Part shown: positions 18,651-26,992 of the stretch, piece after piece
Numbering within the stretch: the first letter of the stretch is position 1
Layout: every line of letters begins with the position of its first letter
DNA from: Malaciobacter molluscorum LMG 25693
Lineage (GTDB): Bacteria; Campylobacterota; Campylobacteria; Campylobacterales; Arcobacteraceae
DNA: 64,000 bases
Reading direction: 5' to 3'
NCBI RefSeq assembly: GCF_003544935.1
Contig: NZ_CP032098.1
Coordinates: forward strand, 2,480,001-2,544,000
Notes under the pieces: model-generated
Seen by the model: the letters and a program-made list of their open reading frames with translations, nothing else
What the model was told of the DNA's origin: nothing
Database searches by the model: none
Translations under genes and position numbers: made by a program

Positions 18651-19403
18651 ATGGAAGATTTTATTGCAGTATCACCTAATTCAAAAGAAATATTAAACTC
18701 AGCTAAACTTTTACAATCAGTAAATATTCATGCTTTAATTTTTGGAGAAATAGGTGTAGGAAAAAAGACTTTAGCTAAATATATTGTACCAGAAGCAAGA
18801 CTTTTTTCTCCTCAAGAATTACAAAAAGATATTATTGATGGTGTATTATCATTAAATAAAGAATCTATAATTATTGATAAAATAGAACATATTACAAATG
18901 TAGATTTATTATTATCATGGATTGAAGAGAATGAAATCAGAGTAATTGCCACAACAGAAGCTTTATCTTTAAACAATAAATTAAATGATATATTCTCTAT
19001 TACATTAAGTATTCCTCCTTTATCTCAAAGAGAAGATGATTTAAAACTTTTAACTCAAAAATTCTCAAATGAAGCAAGTCAAGTATTAAGAAGCGAAAAA
19101 ATTGTTCCATCAAAATTAATGTTAAATACTAGTAAAAATGCTCATAGTTTAAGGAAATCAATCTATTTTTCTTATTTATTTGAAACAATTGGAGAAGATG
19201 AAATTCTTATGTTTTTAGAAAATTATATGCTAACAAATCTAAAAGGGGAAAATTCATATAAAGATTTTGTATATTTATTTGAAGTTCCGTTATTAAAAGC
19301 TGCAAAGAAAAAGTACAAATCACAAGTACAAATGGCTAAACATTTAGGATTAAATAGAATAACATTAAGAAAAAAACTTGATATTCATAAAGAGTTATTA
19401 TAA
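18651..19403 (+). CDS. Degenerate NtrC-family protein with Fis-type HTH
   Basis: The 250-residue protein resembles a sigma-54 activator reduced to its AAA+ and DNA-binding parts. Walker A is GEIGVGKKTLA near residues 32-42. A Walker B-like SIIIDKIEHI follows. IPPLSQREDDLKLLTQKF matches the family's L.PLReR.eDI..L...F. The C-terminal helix-turn-helix QMAKHLGLNRITLRKKL is of the Fis/NtrC type. Missing are a receiver domain, the GAFTGA loop that contacts sigma-54, and a clear arginine-finger segment. It therefore probably cannot drive sigma-54 open-complex formation and may act as a DNA-binding repressor or anti-activator. It ends in TAATG overlap with glnD, so it is coupled to it. Confidence 0.8.
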   Translation: MEDFIAVSPNSKEILNSAKLLQSVNIHALIFGEIGVGKKTLAKYIVPEARLFSPQELQKDIIDGVLSLNKESIIIDKIEHITNVDLLLSWIEENEIRVIATTEALSLNNKLNDIFSITLSIPPLSQREDDLKLLTQKFSNEASQVLRSEKIVPSKLMLNTSKNAHSLRKSIYFSYLFETIGEDEILMFLENYMLTNLKGENSYKDFVYLFEVPLLKAAKKKYKSQVQMAKHLGLNRITLRKKLDIHKELL

Positions 19404-21946
19404 TGCAAACACTAAAAGATGTCAATCTAGAAGTAGAAGAACTTATTTCAAATAATGCAAGTAATTTTGAAATATCAAAGCTATTTAGAAACCATATAAA
19501 AGAGTATAAAAAATCTATTGATACAATTTTAGATACAACTGGTGGAAAAGATTTTTTTGTAAAAAATACTAAACATATTGATGAATTTCTAATTTTATTA
19601 TATAAATATATACTAAGAAAATATTTTGGTTCATATCAACCAATGAGTACATCAATTCCAATTACTTTAGTTGCATTGGGAAGTTATGGAAGAGAACAAT
19701 TATGTATTTATTCTGATATAGATTTAATGATACTTTATGAAGATATAAAAGGTTACAACCTAAAAGAAATGATGGAAGAGTTTATTACTTTAGCATGGGA
19801 TTGTGGATTAAAACTTGGTTCTAGAGTACATGAATTAAAAGAAATAGAAGATGCCGTAAAAGAAGACATAACTATAAAAACTGCAATAATTGAATCAAGA
19901 GTAATATATGGTTCAAAACATCTTTGGTTTGCATATGAAAATGCTTTAAATAATATCAGAAAAACAGATATAAAAGAATTTGTCACTCAAAAATTGGAAG
20001 AACACAAACAAAGATTATTAAAAAATCCTTTAAAAATGGAACCAAATGTAAAAGATGGTTATGGAGGTCTTAGAGAATCAAATATGATTTTTTGGATGTC
20101 ATATATTCTTTATGGAGCAAAAAATACAAAAGATTTAATAGGAAAAGAGATAAGTGAAGAAGAGCATAAGACATATAGAAGTGCTTTAGAATATATATTT
20201 CAAATAAGAAATGCTTTACATAATATATCAAAAAAGAAACTTGATATGGTAAATTTAGATGTATTACCTGAACTTAGTACAAAATTAGGTTTTATAAATA
20301 CTCCAAGATATACAAAAGAGAGACAATGTATGTCAAAACTTTTAGGTTCTCTTCATACTATTCACTTTTTTTCAACTACAATGGTAAAAAAATTCACAAG
20401 AGTTTTATTAAAAGATAAACCAAATATAAAACTAATAAAAAAATCAAGATTAAAGAAAAATATATATTTATATGAAGGTAAAATTTATACATCTTTTAAA
20501 AGAAAACCTATTACATTAAATGCTTTATTAAAAGAGTTAATAAATCTACCAAATAATATAACTTCTTTTGATATGTCATATATCTATTTTGCAAGTAAAA
20601 CAAAAATTCCAAGAAAACAAAGTAAAGAATTGAAAAAAAATATAAAAGCTATTTTATTTAAAGATAATTTACATCCAATTATAAAACTTTTATATAATTC
20701 AAGTCTATTTAAAACAGTATTACCTATTACAAAAAAAATAATAAACCAACCACAATTTGATGGATACCATCAACAACCAGTGGATATTCACTCAATTAGA
20801 ACATTAAAAAAAGTAGAAAATATTGAAGATGAGTTTGTAAGAGATATTTATGAATCATTTAATAATATAGAAAAATCAATTGTAAAAATGGCAGCTTTAT
20901 TACATGATGTAGGAAAAGGAAGAACAGCAGATCATCATATTGCAGGAGAAAAGTTATTTAAAAATTTTGCATCATCTTTAGAATTAGATGAATCTCATAT
21001 TCAAATAGCAGCACATTTAATTAGATACCATAATATGATGAGTGCATATTCTAAAAATGAAGATATATACTCAGAAAGAATAATCTTAGCATTTACAGGA
21101 CTTATTAAAACTGAACAAATGTTAAAAATGCTTTATGTTGTTACTTATGCTGATATTTCAGCTGTGGGAGAAGGCATTTATAATAGTTCAATATCATCAC
21201 TATTAAAAGAGTTATATTTGCAATCACTTCCTGCATTTGAAAATCAAGACTTAGTAAAAGAGAGTTCAAGAAGAATTGCAAAAATAAATGCAATTAAAAA
21301 TCTAAAAAGGTATAAAGATCTACCATATATAACTAAGAAAAAGATATCTTATATATCATCTAATCAAATATTCTTAAGACTTAAAGCTGATGATATTTTA
21401 GACATAGCTATTAAAGCAAAAGATGTAAATGATTATATTTATAAAATTACAAATGATCAACGATTAGTAATAAGAATTATTAGAAAAGATCCTTTAAATT
21501 TAGGATTTTTACTTGGAAATCTAGAATTTTTAAATATTTTTAGTATGGACATATATAAATTATATGACGAAAAAAAAGCTTTTGAAATTACTTTTAGTGA
21601 AAAAGTTGAAGATGATGATATAACTTATATAAAAAGTATTATTGAAAACTCTTTTGATATGACAAAAAAACAAAAAGTTAAAAAACCAATAATTAAAAAA
21701 TCACAAATTGAAGCAAATTGTAATCATAGCCCATATTTAGCCTCATTACAGATTAGAGCAAAAGATCAAAAAGGACTATTTGCTTATGTTGCCAAAATAT
21801 TTGATGATTTTAATATTGAAATAGAGAGTGCAAAACTTGCAACAACAAAAGGTTATACAAGAGACTTAATTTTAATAGAAAAAGATGGTGATTTTTGTGG
21901 GAAACAAGAAGAAATTATCAATCTAATTTGTCAAGAAGAGAATTAA
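19403..21946 (+). CDS. glnD: PII uridylyltransferase/uridylyl-removing enzyme GlnD
   Basis: GlnD uridylylates PII when glutamine is low and removes UMP when it is high. The nucleotidyltransferase motif is LGSYGREQLCIYSDIDLMILYED near residues 90-112 (GS.gR.EL...SDiDl). The linking domain has KDGYGGLRE. The HD hydrolase domain has AALLHDVGKGR near residue 500 followed by HHIAGE. C-terminal ACT domains include LQIRAKDQKGLFAYVAKIFDDFNIEIESAKLAT. Length 847 is normal. Both PII proteins in this island keep the target tyrosine. Its stop overlaps the convergent lipase gene's stop: the four bases TTAA serve both. Confidence 0.94.
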   Translation: MQTLKDVNLEVEELISNNASNFEISKLFRNHIKEYKKSIDTILDTTGGKDFFVKNTKHIDEFLILLYKYILRKYFGSYQPMSTSIPITLVALGSYGREQLCIYSDIDLMILYEDIKGYNLKEMMEEFITLAWDCGLKLGSRVHELKEIEDAVKEDITIKTAIIESRVIYGSKHLWFAYENALNNIRKTDIKEFVTQKLEEHKQRLLKNPLKMEPNVKDGYGGLRESNMIFWMSYILYGAKNTKDLIGKEISEEEHKTYRSALEYIFQIRNALHNISKKKLDMVNLDVLPELSTKLGFINTPRYTKERQCMSKLLGSLHTIHFFSTTMVKKFTRVLLKDKPNIKLIKKSRLKKNIYLYEGKIYTSFKRKPITLNALLKELINLPNNITSFDMSYIYFASKTKIPRKQSKELKKNIKAILFKDNLHPIIKLLYNSSLFKTVLPITKKIINQPQFDGYHQQPVDIHSIRTLKKVENIEDEFVRDIYESFNNIEKSIVKMAALLHDVGKGRTADHHIAGEKLFKNFASSLELDESHIQIAAHLIRYHNMMSAYSKNEDIYSERIILAFTGLIKTEQMLKMLYVVTYADISAVGEGIYNSSISSLLKELYLQSLPAFENQDLVKESSRRIAKINAIKNLKRYKDLPYITKKKISYISSNQIFLRLKADDILDIAIKAKDVNDYIYKITNDQRLVIRIIRKDPLNLGFLLGNLEFLNIFSMDIYKLYDEKKAFEITFSEKVEDDDITYIKSIIENSFDMTKKQKVKKPIIKKSQIEANCNHSPYLASLQIRAKDQKGLFAYVAKIFDDFNIEIESAKLATTKGYTRDLILIEKDGDFCGKQEEIINLICQEEN

Positions 21947-24582
21947 CTTCTAGTAAATTCTTTACCGTCAGTAGAGTAAATAACTCTTTTGCCATATAGT
22001 TCAAAACTAGTTTTCTTTTCATTAGAAGGTTTATTCACAAAATTACCAAATTGTGAAGAGTGATGCAAATAATTGTCTTTTAACTTTTTGTATGTTTCAT
22101 TATCTTGAGTTTTTAAAACTTCATGTTTTTTAAGTGCTTTATATGTTTTTGTTAAAATCTCATCTTCTGCAAATGTATATTTATTAAAGCTTCCAAGAGG
22201 AACAACCTCAAATTCATCTTTTTTATTACTTTGAGTTTTTGAATCTTTATATATAGCTTTATCATACATTAGTTTCATTGTTACATGTTCATATTTATTT
22301 GATACTTTGGGTCTATACATATACAAGTGTAAATGATATTGCCAATTTGAAGAATTACCCCAAATATCTTCTCTTTGATTTAAGTTATATACATTTTTTA
22401 TATAATAATAAAAACCTTCTTTTTCTGGTTTTTCTTTTAATTTATCAATATCTTTTTTTGAATCTTTTTGTATTAATTCATTATTTTTTAGCCAGTTATA
22501 TTTATTATTCCATTTTTCTATATTTTTCTCTAAATATTCTGGTATTTTTTTATTTTCTATTATAAAATCACCAAGATAAACTAATTCATTTTCTTCATTA
22601 TATCCCCCTCCTACATCTGCATGAGCTCCAGGAACATAAAACTCTTCAAATCTTGGGCCACCATCTTTTCTTTTCTCTGTACTATCTTTATAATAATGTT
22701 TATTTATATCTAGAAAAATAGAGTATGCTTCAAAGTTATATCTAAATTCATCATCTGCCATTAGATGAACTACATGTCCTACTTTTTTATTATTATCATT
22801 TTCAAAGAAATTAATATTTAAATCATCAGAATCATTTGATTGAATAACTCCATAATGAGTTACAGTATCATATATTCCTACAAATCTAAAAGAGATTGAA
22901 TCTACTATAAGTTCTTTTTCTTTATAAAAAGGATTATAAACTTTATTATAATCACTATTATGTGGATTAATATACTCTATATCAGTTCGAAGTGGATTAA
23001 ATATAGTTTTATTACCTATTCTTACATATCCATTACTTCCAAAAAGTTCATAGAATATATCTTTATTATTTTTTGGTCTTACTGTGTAATCTCTTTTTGT
23101 ATTTTTTAATAAGGTTGTATTTTTTAATAAAGTACAAATAAAATGTCTTGCACTTGTAGAACCTCTACTAAATCCAAATACATCTAAAACTAATTCATCC
23201 ATATGAGTTATTGAAGCTTTTCTTAATTGTTCTGCTATTTTTATACAAGAATATAAGCAATGTGCTATTACTCCACTCTCTCCTGTTCCTAAACCTAATC
23301 CCCAAACAGAATCATCTTCATAATCTTTTTGTATAAAAGGATTAAATGTTCCAGAACCACTTTCATAAAGTTTAAATCTTGTATTTGGAAGGTTATCTAC
23401 ATTTTTCTTTACATCATCACCATCATATAATTCATATAATCTACTAACATTTGTTTCACCATTTGTAAAACTACTTTCTTTATCATCATCAGGAAGTATC
23501 TTTTCAATTATGTATTCTGAAATAGTTTTCTCTTTAGCATCTTTTTTACTGTTTTTTACATCAAGTAAATACTCAAATACTTTTTTAGCGTCTTTTGCTT
23601 TTTTACTATTTAGAATTTCATCATCACTTAAACTAAGATTTGATTTATTATCAAAGTATCTTAATTTTTTTGAAGCATTATTCATTTGATTTATAATTAT
23701 TTTTTTTGTTTCATTTGTGAACTCTGGGTTATCTGTTGAGAGGATGTATTCTTGAATACTTCCTTTTTTTCTACCTTTTAATCTTGGTTTACCAAATTCA
23801 TCATTTTCATTTAATTCATTTTCTATATCTTTTGCAGGTTCTTTTAAAAACTCTACAAAGTTTCTATAAAAGTCTATATTATATATATTATTTTTTGTAC
23901 CATCAAAAAATACTCCATATTCTACTATTACTTCAGGCAAATAAGAAGCTATTATTTTATCTTCATAACAAATCTCTTCTAACTCTTTTTCTTTTGAATT
24001 CTCTTTTATATTATATACATAGGGCATTGATATTATTATATAAGGTTGTCTATCTTTATTTATTTTTAAGTTCTTACTCTCTTCTTGTTTTAGAATTTCT
24101 TGGCAACTATTTTTAGTAAAAGTTAAAAAAGAGGTACTTTTTTTATCAAGATTTTCTTTTAAGTTATCATTTAATACTTTTTTATAGGCATGATGATACT
24201 TTTTTGCTTTTAACACACTTCCATATGATTTACAGTTATAAAGTTTTACAGTACAAAGAGTTATTAGTTTTTTATCAACTATTTGTTCTGTTACTCCTTT
24301 TAATTTATCATAAGTTAATACTTTATTATTCTCTTTTATCTCTTGTTCTACAGCTTTTACTAAATAAGAACTATATCTATTTTTTGTTTCATTTAAAATT
24401 GTTTGTTTATCATCAGTCGAGGCTATTAATTCTTTTATATCTTCATTTGAGATTATAATATAAGCTATTCTTGTTTTTATATCATCTTCTATTGGTTTAT
24501 TATCTTGTGTACAATATTCATTTACATGTGCTACTTCACCTACTTTATGAAAGGCATTTCCTATAGTTATATCATTACTCAT
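21943..24582 (-). CDS. Probable type VI secretion lipase effector, Tle1/DUF2235 type
   Basis: The 879-residue protein carries a DUF2235 alpha/beta-hydrolase domain like that of Tle1 antibacterial phospholipases. The segment VEYGVFFDGTKNNIYN opens the domain. The nucleophile elbow is VFGFSRGSTSARHF (GxSxG, Ser near 470). The acid is probably in FVGIYDTVTHYG (near 571), and the histidine in VPGAHADVGGGYN (near 652). The first 230 residues are an unassigned charged N-terminal region, possibly for loading or delivery. There is no signal peptide, which fits secretion by a type VI machine. No VgrG, PAAR or Hcp gene is adjacent. Two upstream Sel1 proteins with signal peptides are likely immunity proteins; the nearer overlaps its start by eight bases. 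Confidence 0.82.
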   Translation of the reverse strand: MSNDITIGNAFHKVGEVAHVNEYCTQDNKPIEDDIKTRIAYIIISNEDIKELIASTDDKQTILNETKNRYSSYLVKAVEQEIKENNKVLTYDKLKGVTEQIVDKKLITLCTVKLYNCKSYGSVLKAKKYHHAYKKVLNDNLKENLDKKSTSFLTFTKNSCQEILKQEESKNLKINKDRQPYIIISMPYVYNIKENSKEKELEEICYEDKIIASYLPEVIVEYGVFFDGTKNNIYNIDFYRNFVEFLKEPAKDIENELNENDEFGKPRLKGRKKGSIQEYILSTDNPEFTNETKKIIINQMNNASKKLRYFDNKSNLSLSDDEILNSKKAKDAKKVFEYLLDVKNSKKDAKEKTISEYIIEKILPDDDKESSFTNGETNVSRLYELYDGDDVKKNVDNLPNTRFKLYESGSGTFNPFIQKDYEDDSVWGLGLGTGESGVIAHCLYSCIKIAEQLRKASITHMDELVLDVFGFSRGSTSARHFICTLLKNTTLLKNTKRDYTVRPKNNKDIFYELFGSNGYVRIGNKTIFNPLRTDIEYINPHNSDYNKVYNPFYKEKELIVDSISFRFVGIYDTVTHYGVIQSNDSDDLNINFFENDNNKKVGHVVHLMADDEFRYNFEAYSIFLDINKHYYKDSTEKRKDGGPRFEEFYVPGAHADVGGGYNEENELVYLGDFIIENKKIPEYLEKNIEKWNNKYNWLKNNELIQKDSKKDIDKLKEKPEKEGFYYYIKNVYNLNQREDIWGNSSNWQYHLHLYMYRPKVSNKYEHVTMKLMYDKAIYKDSKTQSNKKDEFEVVPLGSFNKYTFAEDEILTKTYKALKKHEVLKTQDNETYKKLKDNYLHHSSQFGNFVNKPSNEKKTSFELYGKRVIYSTDGKEFTRS

Positions 24583-25678
24583 ATGATACTCCTAATTCTT
24601 TTAGTCTTCTTTTTGCCATAGTTTTTACTTCTGTATTTAGTGCTTTTTTATACCAATAAATTGCTTTTTCTTTATTATTTAATTTTGTTTCATATAAAAA
24701 TCCAAGATTTTGGATAGCCCTTGCATCTCCTAATTTTATACCTTTTTTATACCAATAAATTGCTTTATCATAATCTTTTATGTTATTTTTATAGATTATT
24801 CCAAGACTTAAAGCACAATCTATACAACTAAGTTCATTAAATCCTCTTTTATACCAATAAATTGCTTTATCATAATCTTTTAATATATCTGAATATAAAA
24901 GACCTAATTTTTGCATAGAGCCACTATAATTAAGATTAGAACCTCTTAAATACCATTCTTTAGCTTTTTTATAATCTTTTTTATCTTCTTCATAGTATTC
25001 TCCAATAGCTGCAGCACATAATCCATATTCCATCTCATAACATTTTTTATAATATTTTATTCCTTTTTCTTTATCTTGCATATCTTTATTTAATTGGTAA
25101 AAAGTTCCTAATTCGTAATATCCTCTTGGCTCACCTAATTCTCCAACTTTTTTAAATGTTTCTATTGCTTCATTATATTTTTTTTGGTCTATATACATCA
25201 ATCCAATTGATAATAGTGAGTTTAAATCTCCTGTTTCATATGATTTCATAAACCATTTATATGCTTCATCATATTTAAAGTTTTTATAGTAATATACACC
25301 TAAATTATGTGCAGCTTTTCCATGCCCTGCATTTGCTGCTACTTTATAGTTTTTAACTGCTTTTTTGTAATCATGTAAAAAACTTGAATATAAACTGCCA
25401 AGTTGTGCGTATGATTCTATACTTCCTTTTTCTTTCCCTTTATTAAAGTAATTTATTGCTTCATCAAAATTACCTTGTCTTGCATAGTATATACCTGCAC
25501 AACTATATCCTTGTATTTCACCCTCTTCTATTAGTTTCTTATATTTTTTTATATCTTCTTTTGTATATGTTATTTTTATACATTTATTTATATCATATTT
25601 ACTTTTTTTTAACTCTTGAGCATTTAATATTATTATTGATAAGGTTATTAGTATTATTAGTTTTTTTATTGATTGCAT
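24575..25678 (-). CDS. Periplasmic Sel1-repeat protein, probable immunity protein (copy 2)
   Basis: The 367-residue protein has a Sec signal peptide (MQSIKKLIILITLSIIILNA) and then about nine Sel1-like repeats of about 36 residues (patterns such as A..Lg.lY....kdy.kAi.WYkka). Its end overlaps the lipase start, so both are made from one message. A periplasmic solenoid encoded next to a periplasm-acting lipase effector fits an immunity protein that shields against self or kin intoxication; this is inference. Its first about 160 residues are almost identical to copy 1 apart from a small patch near 107-118. The remainder differs, although both end LGVSYE. Confidence 0.85.
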   Translation of the reverse strand: MQSIKKLIILITLSIIILNAQELKKSKYDINKCIKITYTKEDIKKYKKLIEEGEIQGYSCAGIYYARQGNFDEAINYFNKGKEKGSIESYAQLGSLYSSFLHDYKKAVKNYKVAANAGHGKAAHNLGVYYYKNFKYDEAYKWFMKSYETGDLNSLLSIGLMYIDQKKYNEAIETFKKVGELGEPRGYYELGTFYQLNKDMQDKEKGIKYYKKCYEMEYGLCAAAIGEYYEEDKKDYKKAKEWYLRGSNLNYSGSMQKLGLLYSDILKDYDKAIYWYKRGFNELSCIDCALSLGIIYKNNIKDYDKAIYWYKKGIKLGDARAIQNLGFLYETKLNNKEKAIYWYKKALNTEVKTMAKRRLKELGVSYE

Positions 25679-25752
25679 TTATAATTCCTGTTTACTATTT
25701 TGTCGTTACCTACTTTATGAAAGGCATTTCCTATAGTTATATCATTACTCAT
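25666..25752 (-). pseudogene. Remnant of a lipase-effector start between the Sel1 genes
   Basis: An ATG at 25752 begins MSNDITIGNAFHKVG, the same 15 residues as the start of the lipase effector gene, and at the DNA level the match is continuous. It then diverges (NDKIVNRNYKCNQ) and stops after 28 codons, overlapping the next Sel1 start. Its position relative to Sel1 copy 1 (overlapping the stop) is the same as that of the intact effector to Sel1 copy 2. It marks the junction of a tandem duplication that copied the immunity gene and the first few dozen bases of the effector. Confidence 0.85.
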
Positions 25753-26845
25753 ATGATACTCCTAAATCATTTAGTTTATTAATAGCTTTTTTATGACCTA
25801 GTTTAGCAGCTTTTTTATACCATTCAATCGCTTTTTTTTCATCTTTATATGTATAATTATAAATATATCCTAAATTATTTGCAGCTTTTCCACTTCCTAA
25901 TTGATATCCTATTTTATACCATTTTTCAGCTTTTTTATAATCTTTTAAATTTACTTGATACGTATATCCTATATCAGTTGCACATCCTGAATAATTAAAC
26001 TTTTTATAACATTTCTTATACCAATAAATTGCCTTATCATAATCTTTTAATATTTCTGCATACAAAAATCCTAATCTATTTATTGACTCTTCATTTTTTA
26101 GTTCAAACCCTTTCTTATACCACTCTTCTGCTTTTTTATAATCTTTTTTATACTCTTCATAATATGTACCAATTCCTCCTGCACATAATCCATATCCCAT
26201 TTCATAACATTTTTTTAAATATTTTATTCCTTCTTTATCTTTTCTTCTATCTTTATTTTTTATGAAAAAAATCCCTAAACTACGATATCCCTCTGGCTCA
26301 CCCAATTCTCCAACTTTTTTAAAAGTATCTATTGCTTCATCATATTTTTTTTGGTCTTCATACATCAATCCAATTGATAATAGTGAGTTTAAATCTCCTG
26401 TTTCATATGATTTCATAAACCATTTATATGCTTCATCATATTTAAAGTTTTTATAGTAATATACACCTAAATTATGTGCAGCTTTTCCATGCCCTGCTTC
26501 TGCTGCAGTTTTATAATTCTCTATGGCTTTTTTATAATCATGTAAAAAACTTGAATATAAACTGCCAAGTTGTGCGTATGATTCTATACTTCCTTTTTCT
26601 TTCCCTTTATTAAAGTAATTTATTGCTTCATCAAAATTACCTTGTCTTGCATAGTATATACCTGCACAACTATATCCTTGTATTTCACCCTCTTCTATTA
26701 GTTTCTTATATTTTTTTATATCTTCTTTTGTATATGTTATTTTTATACATTTATTTATATCATATTTACTTTTTTTTAACTCTTGAGCATTTAGTATTAT
26801 TATTGATAAGGTTATTAGTATTATTAGTTTTTTTATTGATTGCAT
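25745..26845 (-). CDS. Periplasmic Sel1-repeat protein, probable immunity protein (copy 1)
   Basis: The 366-residue protein has the same signal peptide and N-terminal repeats as copy 2. Differences begin in a short patch (AIENYKTAAEAG versus AVKNYKVAANAG), and the repeats from about residue 162 onward are divergent. It is the first gene of this transcription unit, with an AT-rich 147-base leader region upstream. Retained duplicates with a conserved half and a variable half are typical of immunity families that adapt to different effector variants. No membrane segments appear beyond the signal. The exact partner is unproven. Confidence 0.85.
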   Translation of the reverse strand: MQSIKKLIILITLSIIILNAQELKKSKYDINKCIKITYTKEDIKKYKKLIEEGEIQGYSCAGIYYARQGNFDEAINYFNKGKEKGSIESYAQLGSLYSSFLHDYKKAIENYKTAAEAGHGKAAHNLGVYYYKNFKYDEAYKWFMKSYETGDLNSLLSIGLMYEDQKKYDEAIDTFKKVGELGEPEGYRSLGIFFIKNKDRRKDKEGIKYLKKCYEMGYGLCAGGIGTYYEEYKKDYKKAEEWYKKGFELKNEESINRLGFLYAEILKDYDKAIYWYKKCYKKFNYSGCATDIGYTYQVNLKDYKKAEKWYKIGYQLGSGKAANNLGYIYNYTYKDEKKAIEWYKKAAKLGHKKAINKLNDLGVSYE

Positions 26846-26992
26846 TTATATATCCTAAAATAATTTATATTATTATATAATTATTTATTTTAATAATAGA
26901 TTATTTAATGTGTTAATCAGTATAAAATCAATTTTTAGATAAAATATCTATCTTACCTATGAGCAAAAAAATCAAATAAAACAAGGAATTAA

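Noticed and set aside
24575-26845. Assembly duplication as the cause of the two Sel1 genes
   Set aside because: The second halves differ strongly and the effector remnant breaks at a defined point, so this is a real, partly diverged tandem duplication.
22278-26880. Plus-strand Leu/Tyr/Phe-rich frames opposite the lipase and Sel1 genes
   Set aside because: They mirror Lys/Glu/Asn-rich coding sequence on the minus strand. The repeated one opposite both Sel1 genes exists only because those genes are duplicated.
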